A DNA stretch of 61,126 bases from Pseudomonas putida (lineage in GTDB: Bacteria; Pseudomonadota; Gammaproteobacteria; Pseudomonadales; Pseudomonadaceae): the NCBI RefSeq assembly GCF_028682475.1, contig NZ_JANHLE010000033.1:1-61126 (forward strand). The letters run 5' to 3'. The position numbers and the translations under genes are program-made. A model generated the notes under the pieces. The model ran no database searches. It was not told the DNA's origin and saw only the letters and a program-made list of their open reading frames with translations. Positions within the stretch are counted from its first letter, which is position 1. Every line of letters starts with the position of its first letter. Positions 16,127 through 24,141 of the stretch are shown in pieces.

Positions 16127-17361
16127 TGGCGACGCCGGTTCAAGTGCAGGCCGAGGTCGAGACGGTCTATAAGCATGAGTCGCGCCGGATCCTGGCGACG
16201 CTGATTCGCTTGCTGGGTGATTTCGACCTGGCCGAAGAGGCTATGCACGAAGCGTTTTTCGTCGCCGTTGAACGCTGGCAACGCGATGGCATTCCTGCCA
16301 ACCCGCGGGCCTGGCTGGTGTCCACCGGGCGCTTCAAAGCCATTGACGGGCTACGGCGGCGGGCGCGTTTCGACCGCTCGCAGACGCAGTTGATGATGGC
16401 GCTGGAGGCCCGGCAGGAGGATGAAGTGAACGACCAGGAGCTGGAAGATGATCGCCTGCGCCTGATCTTCACCTGTTGTCACCCGGCGCTGGCAGCCGAT
16501 GCCCAGGTGCCGCTGACCCTGCGGGAAGTCTGTGACCTGACCACAGAGGAAATCGCCCGGGCTTTTTTGCAGAGCCCGGCGACCATTGCCCAGCGCATCG
16601 TGCGCGCCAAGGCCAAGATCCGCGATGCGCGGATTCCCTATCAGGTGCCGTCCCTGGCGGAATTGCCTGAACGTCTGGACAGCGTGTTGCGGGTCATTTA
16701 CCTGGTGTTCAACGAGGGCTATTCGGCGTCATCGGGTGACCACCTGATGCGCAATGATCTGAGTGATGAAGCGATCCGCCTGGGGCGGCTGTTGCAGCAG
16801 TTGCTACCTGATCCGGAAGTGCTGGGCTTGCTGGCGTTGATGTTGTTGCAGGCATCGCGACAGGCGGCGCGCAGCGATGAGCATGGCGATTTGATTTTGC
16901 TGGATGAACAGGACCGCAGTTTGTGGAACCGCGCGTTGATCGCCGAGGGCAGCCAGCTGGTGCGCCAGGCGCTGCGCAGTCAGCAGTTCGGGGTGTACAG
17001 CTTGCAGGCCGCGATTGCCGCGGTGCATGCCGAAGCGGCCAGTGCCGAGCAGACCGACTGGGAAGAAATCGTCGGGTTGTACGATGTGCTGCTGCGCGGT
17101 TGGCCTTCGCCGGTGGTCGAGCTCAATCGCGCCGCGGCCCTGGCGCGTCGTGACGGGCCGCTGGCAGGGTTGCTGGCGGTGGAGGCGATTCTGGCGCGGG
17201 GACAGTTGCAGGATTACCACCTGGCCCACAGCGCCCGCGCCGAACTGTGCCGGCAACTGGGGCGCCTGGATCAGGCCCGTGACGCTTACCGCACCGCCCT
17301 GGGCCTGACCTCACAAGGTGCCGAGCGGCGCTTTATCGAGCGCCGCCTGAGCCAGTTGTGA
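16126..17361 (+). CDS. ECF42-group RNA polymerase sigma factor
   Basis: A 411-residue sigma factor. The first 170 residues hold sigma-2 (RRILATLIRLLGDFDLAEEA, then PRAWLVSTGRFKAIDGLRRR) and sigma-4 (LTLREVCDLTTEEIARAFLQ). The remaining 240 residues are the long helical extension (DUF6596, TPR-like) with the hallmark YLVFNEGYSASSG near residue 194. ECF42 factors have no anti-sigma; the extension is thought to control activity. Gene order NTF2-like, DGPF, SRPBCC, sigma is a standard ECF42 module, so it probably drives its own cluster from the site at 14696. Confidence 0.93.
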   Translation: MATPVQVQAEVETVYKHESRRILATLIRLLGDFDLAEEAMHEAFFVAVERWQRDGIPANPRAWLVSTGRFKAIDGLRRRARFDRSQTQLMMALEARQEDEVNDQELEDDRLRLIFTCCHPALAADAQVPLTLREVCDLTTEEIARAFLQSPATIAQRIVRAKAKIRDARIPYQVPSLAELPERLDSVLRVIYLVFNEGYSASSGDHLMRNDLSDEAIRLGRLLQQLLPDPEVLGLLALMLLQASRQAARSDEHGDLILLDEQDRSLWNRALIAEGSQLVRQALRSQQFGVYSLQAAIAAVHAEAASAEQTDWEEIVGLYDVLLRGWPSPVVELNRAAALARRDGPLAGLLAVEAILARGQLQDYHLAHSARAELCRQLGRLDQARDAYRTALGLTSQGAERRFIERRLSQL

Positions 17362-17364
17362 GCC

Positions 17365-17835
17365 TCAGCCGATGGTGATCGGCGGCGGGCTGACCAGATC
17401 GACGGTCTGCTGTTTGCGCGGGGCGAGGATTTCGGCCTCGCCATCGACCACCAGTTCATCATTCTGGTTGAACACGCGGGTGGCAATGCGCACTTTGAAC
17501 TTCGGCAGCTTCTCGAGGATTTCCAGGCGCACGGTCAGGGTGTCGCCGAACTTCACCGGCTTCTGGAAGCTCATGGTCTGACCCAGGTAGATGGTGCCCG
17601 GGCCAGGCAGCTCGCAGGCTACTGCGGCGCTGATCAAGGCACCGCTGAACATGCCGTGGGCGATGCGCTCCTTGAACATGCTCTTGGCGGCGAACTCGGC
17701 ATCCAGGTGCACGGGGTTGTGGTCACCGGACATGGCCGCGAACAGCTGGATGTCACGTTCTTCGACGGTCTTGCTGAAACTGGCGGTCTGGCCGACTTCA
17801 AGGGCTTCGTAAGGCGTGTTGGTGACCTGGGTCAT
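17365..17835 (-). CDS. MaoC-type (R)-specific enoyl-CoA hydratase, PhaJ-like
   Basis: A 156-residue hot-dog-fold enzyme. The hydratase-2 motif is clear: AMSGDHNPVHLD with catalytic Asp38 and His43, followed by RIAHGMFSGALIS. It hydrates trans-2-enoyl-CoA to (R)-3-hydroxyacyl-CoA, linking fatty-acid oxidation to polyhydroxyalkanoate precursors. Its neighbours, a lipase-like hydrolase and two FadD genes, fit that role. I recall the same order in P. putida, where this gene is annotated as a MaoC/PhaJ4-type protein. It is convergent with the ECF42 gene, with 3 bases between. Confidence 0.88.
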   Translation of the reverse strand: MTQVTNTPYEALEVGQTASFSKTVEERDIQLFAAMSGDHNPVHLDAEFAAKSMFKERIAHGMFSGALISAAVACELPGPGTIYLGQTMSFQKPVKFGDTLTVRLEILEKLPKFKVRIATRVFNQNDELVVDGEAEILAPRKQQTVDLVSPPPITIG

Positions 17836-17868
17836 CGATTCGGTTCCTGCTAGGGGCGGGGGCGGCCG

Positions 17869-18813
17869 TCATTCGCTGCGGGCAGGGCGGCCAAGGGCCA
17901 GGGCCTGTTCCAGCCAGTCGATGATCGCGGCCGTGACCTCGTCACGGTTGGTTTCATTGAGCAGTTCATGTCGCGCTTTGGGGTAGAGCTGCAACTGCAC
18001 ATGCTGGTTGCCGGCCAGGCGCAAAGCACCGGCCAGATCCTTGAGACGCTTGCCGGCACTGACCGGATCACATTCACCGCCCATGACCAGGATCGGCAGG
18101 TTCGGATCGATCTGTTTGAGGTTGGCCGGCTGGCTGATCTGTTCAAGCCCCATCAGCAGGTCGATCCATAAACGATTGGTGCAGCGGAAGCCGCACAACG
18201 GGTCGGCGACATAGTGGTCGACTTCGGCGCTGTCGCGGCTGAGCCAGTCGAAGGCCGTGCGCGTGGGTTTGAACGCTTTGTTGAAGGAGCCAAAGGACAA
18301 CCACTCGATCAGCGCACTGTGGCCCAAGGGCCCCTGGCGCCAGGCTTCGATGCGGGCAATCACGCATGCCGTGCGGTACAGCGCCGGGGGCTGGAAATTC
18401 GAGCCGCTGAGAATCGCCCCTTGCAGGCTGGCGCCGTGGTGCATCAGGTACGCCTGGGCAATGTAGCTGCCCATGCTGTGACCGAAGAGAAACACCGGGG
18501 TGCCGGGAAACTGCAGGCCGATGTGCTGGCTGAGCACTCCCAGGTCGTTGACCACTGCGCTCCAGCCATCGTGGCGGGCGAACAGGCCGAGAGTGCCGAG
18601 CTCGGCGGTACGGCCATGGCCGCGCTGGTCATGGGCAATCAGGGCATAGCCCGCCGCATTCAGGGCCTGGCCCAGGCGCTGATAGCGACCGGCATGTTCG
18701 GCCATGCCATGGGCCAGCAGCACCACTGCCTTGATCGGCGTACTGGGCAGCCATTGGTAGACATACAGGCTGCAGTGATCACTGGCCGCTAGCCAGAACG
18801 CATCGTGGTGCAT
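17869..18813 (-). CDS. Alpha/beta hydrolase, monoacylglycerol lipase-like
   Basis: A 314-residue serine hydrolase. The oxyanion segment is LLAHGMAEHAGRY, the nucleophile elbow is GHSMG (Ser113), the acid is likely in GGECDPVSAG and the base in YPKARHELLNE. HGMAEHAGRY is characteristic of monoglyceride lipases and lysophospholipases. There is no signal peptide, so it should act in the cytoplasm. It starts divergently from fadD2 and could supply fatty acids to the ligases next to it. It lies upstream of the phaJ-like gene on the same strand with a 33-base gap. Confidence 0.87.
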   Translation of the reverse strand: MHHDAFWLAASDHCSLYVYQWLPSTPIKAVVLLAHGMAEHAGRYQRLGQALNAAGYALIAHDQRGHGRTAELGTLGLFARHDGWSAVVNDLGVLSQHIGLQFPGTPVFLFGHSMGSYIAQAYLMHHGASLQGAILSGSNFQPPALYRTACVIARIEAWRQGPLGHSALIEWLSFGSFNKAFKPTRTAFDWLSRDSAEVDHYVADPLCGFRCTNRLWIDLLMGLEQISQPANLKQIDPNLPILVMGGECDPVSAGKRLKDLAGALRLAGNQHVQLQLYPKARHELLNETNRDEVTAAIIDWLEQALALGRPARSE

Positions 18814-19022
18814 GGCGAGTCCTTGTGCGCACAGGTGAGTAAGTCAGCTCAGTGTATAACTCAAGCGCGCAATCGAAGGGCAGCGACAAACAAGATTCAC
18901 AATGTAAATGACAGCGCTTGGCATATTTGCCACCTGCGGCATACCTGCTAACGTCGGCACAGCACCTTCTTCGCCAAGCAGGCAAGGGGACCGGAACGGC
19001 TCAGGTATGAGGACAAGAATAA

Positions 19023-20711
19023 ATGCAGGCTGATTTCTGGAATGACAAGCGCCCGGCAGGCGTTCCTTCGAACATTGACATGAATGCTTACAAGTCTGTG
19101 GTCGAAGTGTTCGAACGCTCGTGCAAGAAATTCGCTGACCGCCCGGCGTTCAGCAATCTCGGTGTGACGATGACCTACGCCGAGCTGGATCGTCACTCGG
19201 CGGCCTTTGCCGCCTATCTGCAGCAACACACCGATCTGCTGCCGGGCGACCGTATCGCGGTGCAGATGCCCAATGTGTTGCAGTATCCGATCGCGGTGTT
19301 CGGTGCCTTGCGCGCCGGGCTGATCGTGGTCAACACCAACCCGCTGTATACCGCTCGCGAGATGCGTCATCAATTCAAGGATTCCGGGGCCCGGGCGCTG
19401 GTCTACCTGAACATGTTCGGCAAACTGGTGCAGGAGGTACTGCCCGATACCGGTATCGAATTCCTCATCGAGGCGAAGATGGGCGATATGCTGCCGACGG
19501 CCAAGGGCTGGCTGGTCAACACCATTGTCGCCAAGGTCAAGAAGATGGTCCCGGACTACCACTTGCCCCAGGCTGTGTCCTTCAAGAGCGCGCTGAGCCA
19601 GGGGCGTGGCATGGTGCCCAAGCAGGTTGCGCTGAGCCTCGATACTATCGCCGTGCTGCAGTACACCGGTGGCACCACCGGCCTTGCCAAGGGCGCGATG
19701 CTGACCCACGGCAACCTGGTGGCCAACATGCTTCAGGTACTGGCGTGTTTCTCCCAGCATGGGGACGATGGCCAGCGGCTGATCAAGGAGGGCCAGGAGG
19801 TGATGATCGCACCGCTGCCGCTCTACCATATCTATGCCTTTACCGCGAACTGCATGTGCATGATGGTGACCGGCAACCACAACGTGCTGATCACCAATCC
19901 GCGAGACATTCCCGGCTTTATCAAAGAGCTGAAAAAGTGGAAATTCTCCGGGCTTCTCGGCCTGAACACCTTGTTCGTGGCGCTGATGAATCACCCGGAA
20001 TTCAAGCACCTGGATTTCTCTGCCCTGAAAGTCACCAACTCCGGTGGTACGGCGCTGGTGACCGCCACCGCCGAGCGCTGGGAAAGCCTGACGGGTTGCC
20101 GCATTGTCGAAGGCTATGGGCTGACGGAAACTTCGCCGGTGGCCAGCACCAATCCGTATGGCAAGCTCGCGCGCCTGGGCACAGTGGGTATTCCAGTGCC
20201 GGGTACAGCCTTCAAGGTCATCGACGATGAAGGCCACGAGCAGCCGATGGGCGAGCGTGGCGAGTTGTGCATCAAAGGTCCGCAAGTGATGAAGGGCTAC
20301 TGGCAGCACCCTGAGGCTACGGCCGAGGCGCTTGATAGCGAGGGCTGGTTCAAGACCGGTGACATTGCGGTGATCGATCCGGATGGTTTTACCCGGATTG
20401 TCGATCGCAAGAAGGACATGATCATTGTGTCCGGTTTCAACGTGTACCCGAACGAGATCGAAGAGGTCGTCATGGGCCATCCGCAAGTCGCCAACTGCGC
20501 GGTAATCGGCATTCCGGACGAGCGCTCCGGCGAAGCCGTGAAGCTGTTTGTGGTGGCGCGTGAAGGCGGGGTGAGTCTTGAAGAGCTGAAGGCTTACTGC
20601 AAGGCCAACTTCACCGGCTACAAAGTGCCCAAGCACATCGTGCTACGCGATTCGTTACCGATGACGGCAGTGGGCAAGATCCTGCGTCGGGAGCTGCGCG
20701 ACATCGCCTGA
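19023..20711 (+). CDS. fadD2: Long-chain fatty acid-CoA ligase, first copy
   Basis: A 562-residue acyl-CoA synthetase. It activates fatty acids with ATP and CoA at the inner membrane for beta-oxidation. The AMP-binding motif is YTGGTTGLAKGA at about 218-229, YGLTETSP is the adenine-binding segment near 365, and the FACS signature follows at DSEGWFKTGDIAVID. PMTAVGKILRRELR carries the catalytic Lys. GAGGA precedes ATG 19023. It is about 65% similar by eye to the ligase at 21023, so the pair is an old tandem duplication. The symbol follows the usual Pseudomonas order, in which fadD2 precedes fadD1. Confidence 0.93.
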   Translation: MQADFWNDKRPAGVPSNIDMNAYKSVVEVFERSCKKFADRPAFSNLGVTMTYAELDRHSAAFAAYLQQHTDLLPGDRIAVQMPNVLQYPIAVFGALRAGLIVVNTNPLYTAREMRHQFKDSGARALVYLNMFGKLVQEVLPDTGIEFLIEAKMGDMLPTAKGWLVNTIVAKVKKMVPDYHLPQAVSFKSALSQGRGMVPKQVALSLDTIAVLQYTGGTTGLAKGAMLTHGNLVANMLQVLACFSQHGDDGQRLIKEGQEVMIAPLPLYHIYAFTANCMCMMVTGNHNVLITNPRDIPGFIKELKKWKFSGLLGLNTLFVALMNHPEFKHLDFSALKVTNSGGTALVTATAERWESLTGCRIVEGYGLTETSPVASTNPYGKLARLGTVGIPVPGTAFKVIDDEGHEQPMGERGELCIKGPQVMKGYWQHPEATAEALDSEGWFKTGDIAVIDPDGFTRIVDRKKDMIIVSGFNVYPNEIEEVVMGHPQVANCAVIGIPDERSGEAVKLFVVAREGGVSLEELKAYCKANFTGYKVPKHIVLRDSLPMTAVGKILRRELRDIA

Positions 20712-20719
20712 CGTTCAGG

Positions 20720-20788
20720 GTGGGAGCGGGCTTGCCCCGCGATGCGATGTACCTGACACATCGCATCGCGGGGCAAGCCCGCTCCCAC
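20720..20788. repeat. Inverted REP pair with perfect 31-bp arms
   Basis: Arm 20720-20750 (starting GTGGGAGCGGGCTTGCCCCG) pairs perfectly with 20758-20788 around a 7-base loop. It is two REP units of the GCGGGGCAAGCCCGC type in head-to-head order between the two fadD genes, and would form a very stable hairpin in a read-through transcript. Confidence 0.9.
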
Positions 20789-20828
20789 AGAAAGCTCGCA
20801 CAAATCGGATGTTTAGGTTTTTTACTCT

Positions 20829-20862
20829 AAAAATGACCATTGCATTATCAAGAGTCATTTTT
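20829..20862. promoter_or_regulatory. Inverted repeat upstream of fadD1
   Basis: AAAAATGAC at 20829-20837 and GTCATTTTT at 20854-20862 are a perfect 9-bp inverted repeat with a 16-base spacer, about 160 bp upstream of fadD1. The 310-bp gap also holds the REP pair. It does not match the PsrA box that I know. It could be an operator or a promoter-proximal terminator (T5 tail). Confidence 0.4.
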
Positions 20863-21022
20863 GTGACTGTTTGGGCTGCTTTAGCTCTAGGCGACCCTGT
20901 GCAAAGCTGCTAATCTCGGCCCGCTTCTGATGATCGGCTTTGCAATAAACCGTAATCTTATATCAATAATAATCGCATCGACTGCGGTGAAGAATTCGCT
21001 GGTGCTGGAGGAGTGGGCTTCC

Positions 21023-22720
21023 ATGATCGAAAATTTTTGGAAGGATAAGTACCCAGCCGGGGTTGCGGCGCAAATCAACCCTGATGAGTACCCGAATATC
21101 CAGGCAGTATTGAAACAGTCCTGCCAACGCTTTGCTGACAAACCAGCCTTTAGCAACCTGGGCAAAACTCTTACCTACGGCCAGCTGTACGAGTTGTCGG
21201 GGGCGTTTGCGGCTTACCTGCAACAACATACCGACCTGCAGCCTGGTGACCGTATTGCCGTGCAACTGCCCAACGTGCTGCAGTATCCGGTTGCCGTATT
21301 CGGTGCCATGCGTGCCGGCCTGATCGTGGTGAACACCAACCCGTTGTATACCGCGCGGGAACTGGAGCACCAGTTCAATGACTCCGGCGCCAAAGCACTG
21401 GTATGTCTGGCCAACATGGCGCACCTGGCGGAAAAGGTGGTGCCCAAGACCCAGATCAAGCACGTTATTGTCACCGAAGTGGCCGATCTGCTGCCACCGG
21501 TAAAGCGCCTGTTGATCAACAGCGTGATCAAGTACGTGAAGAAAATGGTCCCGGCCTACCACTTGCCCAAAGCGCTGAAGTTCAATGATGTATTGAGCAA
21601 GGGCGCCGGCCAGCCGGTGAAAGAAGCCAGCCCCGACAGCAATGATGTGGCTGTGTTGCAGTACACCGGCGGCACTACTGGGGTGGCCAAGGGCGCGATG
21701 CTGACCCACCGTAACCTGGTAGCCAATATGCTGCAGTGCCGGGCGCTGATGGGCTCCAACCTCAATGAAGGTTGCGAGATCCTGATCACCCCGCTGCCGC
21801 TGTACCACATCTATGCCTTCACCTTTCATTGCATGGCAATGATGCTGATCGGCAACCACAACATCCTGATCAGCAACCCGCGCGACTTGCCGGCGATGGT
21901 CAAGGAGTTGTCGAAGTGGAAGTTCAGCGGCTTTGTCGGGCTGAACACCTTGTTCGTTGCCCTGTGCAACAACGAAAACTTCCGCAAGCTGGATTTCTCG
22001 GGACTGAAGATTACCCTGTCGGGCGGCATGGCCCTGCAGATGAGTGTCGCCGAGCGCTGGAAAGCGGTGACTGGCTGCGCGATCTGCGAAGGTTACGGCA
22101 TGACCGAAACCAGCCCGGTGGCAGCGGTCAACCCGGCCGAGCAGAACCAGATCGGTACCATCGGTATTCCGGTGCCTTCGACCCTGTGCAAGATCATCAA
22201 TGATGAAGGTGTCGAACTGCCGCTGGGTGAAGTCGGTGAGTTGTGCGTCAAAGGCCCGCAAGTGATGAAGGGCTACTGGCAGCGCCAGGATGCGACCACC
22301 GAGATCCTTGACAGCGAAGGCTGGTTGAAGACCGGTGACATCGCCCTGATCCAGCCTGACGGCTACATGCGGATTGTCGACCGTAAGAAAGACATGATTC
22401 TGGTGTCCGGATTCAACGTCTATCCCAACGAGCTTGAAGACGTGCTGGCTGCGTTGCCGGGCGTGTTGCAGTGTGCGGCCATTGGCGTACCGGACGAGAA
22501 ATCCGGTGAAGTGATCAAGCTGTTCATCGTTGCCCGGCCTGGGGTGACCCTGACCAAAGAGCAGGTGATGGAGCACATGCGTGCCAATGTCACCGGCTAC
22601 AAGGTACCGCGTTTCATCGAGTTCCGTGATGCACTGCCGACCACCAACGTCGGCAAGATCCTGCGTCGCGAGCTGCGTGATGAAGAGCTGAAAAAGCTCG
22701 GTCTGAAGAAGATCGCTTGA
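21023..22720 (+). CDS. fadD1: Long-chain fatty acid-CoA ligase, second copy
   Basis: A 565-residue acyl-CoA synthetase, paralogue of the upstream gene. AMP-binding motif YTGGTTGVAKGA, then YGMTETSP and the FACS signature DSEGWLKTGDIALIQ, and NVGKILRRELRD near the end. The start is ATG 21023 with GGAGGAG about 10 bases before; the in-frame ATG at 20930 lacks a ribosome binding site and adds a non-homologous stretch. It has its own upstream region with an inverted repeat, so it is probably transcribed independently of fadD2. The activity is cytoplasmic or membrane-peripheral fatty acid activation. Confidence 0.94.
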   Translation: MIENFWKDKYPAGVAAQINPDEYPNIQAVLKQSCQRFADKPAFSNLGKTLTYGQLYELSGAFAAYLQQHTDLQPGDRIAVQLPNVLQYPVAVFGAMRAGLIVVNTNPLYTARELEHQFNDSGAKALVCLANMAHLAEKVVPKTQIKHVIVTEVADLLPPVKRLLINSVIKYVKKMVPAYHLPKALKFNDVLSKGAGQPVKEASPDSNDVAVLQYTGGTTGVAKGAMLTHRNLVANMLQCRALMGSNLNEGCEILITPLPLYHIYAFTFHCMAMMLIGNHNILISNPRDLPAMVKELSKWKFSGFVGLNTLFVALCNNENFRKLDFSGLKITLSGGMALQMSVAERWKAVTGCAICEGYGMTETSPVAAVNPAEQNQIGTIGIPVPSTLCKIINDEGVELPLGEVGELCVKGPQVMKGYWQRQDATTEILDSEGWLKTGDIALIQPDGYMRIVDRKKDMILVSGFNVYPNELEDVLAALPGVLQCAAIGVPDEKSGEVIKLFIVARPGVTLTKEQVMEHMRANVTGYKVPRFIEFRDALPTTNVGKILRRELRDEELKKLGLKKIA

Positions 22721-22727
22721 GTCTGTG

Positions 22728-22793
22728 ATCGCGGGGCAAGCCCGCTCCCACCAGGGTTATTGAATCCCTGTGGGAGCGGGCTTGCCCCGCGAT
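22728..22793. repeat. Inverted REP pair after fadD1
   Basis: ATCGCGGGGCAAGCCCGCTC at 22728 onward pairs with the complementary unit ending at 22793. The arms are 28-29 bases with one unpaired C. It lies between the convergent fadD1 and FAD-oxidoreductase genes and may act as a bidirectional 3' end. Confidence 0.9.
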
Positions 22794-22803
22794 GCTTTTA
22801 CCC

Positions 22804-24111
22804 TCAGCGCAACTTCTCAAGCATCTGGTAATACCACATCCCCGCCGCCAGCAAAGGATTGCCCAGCACATCGCCCATCGGCACCTTGATGTGTTTGCAG
22901 CCGGCAAAGGTATCGAATTTCTCCAACGTCCCGGTCAGTGCCTCAGCCATGATTTCACCCATGATGTGGCTGGTGGCAATACCGTGCCCGGAGTAACCCT
23001 GGCAGTACCAGACATTGTCGGAAAGCTTGCCCAGCTGCGGAATGCGGTTGACCACGATACCCATGGCGCAACTCCACTGGAACTCGATCGGCACGCCCTT
23101 GAGTGCCGGGAAGGTGCGCTCGATGCACGGGCGCAACTCGCCAGCGATATCCCGCGAGTCGCGACCTGAATAGTTGGCGCCACCGCCGAACAGCAGGCGG
23201 CCGTCGGCAGTCAGGCGGTAGTAATCGAGGACAAAGCGGCAGTCATACACCGCCAGATCTTGCGGATTGATCTGCGCGGCCAGTTCACCCAGCGGCGCGG
23301 TGGTCACGATGCCGCCCATGGCCGGGAAAATCTTGCCCTTGAGCTGGCGCTTTTCCAGTTTGTGGTAGACGTCACCGGCCAGCAGGATCTGCTTGGCTTC
23401 GACCCGTCCTTGCGCGGTAACCACCGCCGGCTGTTCGCCATGGACGATGTCCAGCACCTCGGAGTTTTCGAAGATCAGCGCACCCAGGCTATGGGCTGCA
23501 CGGGCTTCGCCCAGGCACAGGTTGAGCGGGTGCAGGTGCAGGTTGCGCAGGTTCTTCAGCGCGCCCAGATACAGTGGGCTTTGCAGGTGTTCGGCCATGG
23601 CCTTGCGATCGAGCAACTGCACCTGGTCGCCCATGCCGCGGCGCTGCGCTTCGGCTGCGAAAGCCTGCAGTTCATGCATGTGCGAGGCCTTCATCGCCGC
23701 ATGCAGGTGACCGCGCTTGAGGTCGCAGTTGATGCCGTAGCGGGCGACCCGCTGTTCGATGATCTGGTGCCCGCGCCAGCGCAGGTGCCAGATGAAGTCA
23801 TCGACGTCCTCGCCAAGCTTTTCGCGCATCTGCTTGCGCATCGCCTCGTCACCCGACAGGCTGCCGGTGACCTGGCCGCCGTTGCGCCCGCTGGCGCCCC
23901 AGCCGATGCGGTTGGTTTCGACAATGGCGACCTTGAGGCCACGCTCGGCCAGCTCGACGGCACTGGCCACGCCGGTAAAACCGCCACCGATGATCGCCAC
24001 GTCGACCTTGACCGTGCCTTTGAGTGTCGGGTACTGGGTGCTGTCGTTGAGGCTGGCGGTGTAGTAGGAGGCACTGCGTTGAGCGGTGCCGGTGTTCACG
24101 GCTGCGTTCAT
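22804..24111 (-). CDS. FAD-dependent gamma-glutamylputrescine oxidase-like protein
   Basis: A 435-residue DAO-family flavoenzyme. The Rossmann motif is IIGGGFTGVASAVELAERGL near residue 40, and WGASGRNGGQVTGSLSGDE is the FAD-contacting segment typical of PuuB-like oxidases. The C-terminus has GYSGHGIATSH. It oxidises a gamma-glutamylated polyamine or similar amine to an aldehyde plus H2O2. ATG 24111 has AAGGA just upstream; the Met at 24129 does not. It follows the gamma-glutamyl-polyamine synthetase-like gene by 30 bases, as expected for a two-step pathway. Confidence 0.87.
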   Translation of the reverse strand: MNAAVNTGTAQRSASYYTASLNDSTQYPTLKGTVKVDVAIIGGGFTGVASAVELAERGLKVAIVETNRIGWGASGRNGGQVTGSLSGDEAMRKQMREKLGEDVDDFIWHLRWRGHQIIEQRVARYGINCDLKRGHLHAAMKASHMHELQAFAAEAQRRGMGDQVQLLDRKAMAEHLQSPLYLGALKNLRNLHLHPLNLCLGEARAAHSLGALIFENSEVLDIVHGEQPAVVTAQGRVEAKQILLAGDVYHKLEKRQLKGKIFPAMGGIVTTAPLGELAAQINPQDLAVYDCRFVLDYYRLTADGRLLFGGGANYSGRDSRDIAGELRPCIERTFPALKGVPIEFQWSCAMGIVVNRIPQLGKLSDNVWYCQGYSGHGIATSHIMGEIMAEALTGTLEKFDTFAGCKHIKVPMGDVLGNPLLAAGMWYYQMLEKLR

Positions 24112-24141
24112 AAAAAATCCTTGGCGCAAAAATAAAGTGGA

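Noticed and set aside
18948..20636. A 562-codon frame on the minus strand opposite fadD2
   Set aside because: Shadow of the high-GC ligase gene; its product has no coherent domain. The similar long frame opposite fadD1 (20963-22576) is rejected for the same reason.
20712..20790. CRISPR-like array from repeated GCGGGGCAAGCCCGC units
   Set aside because: Copies are inverted REP pairs at gene ends with no regular spacers and no cas genes in the window.
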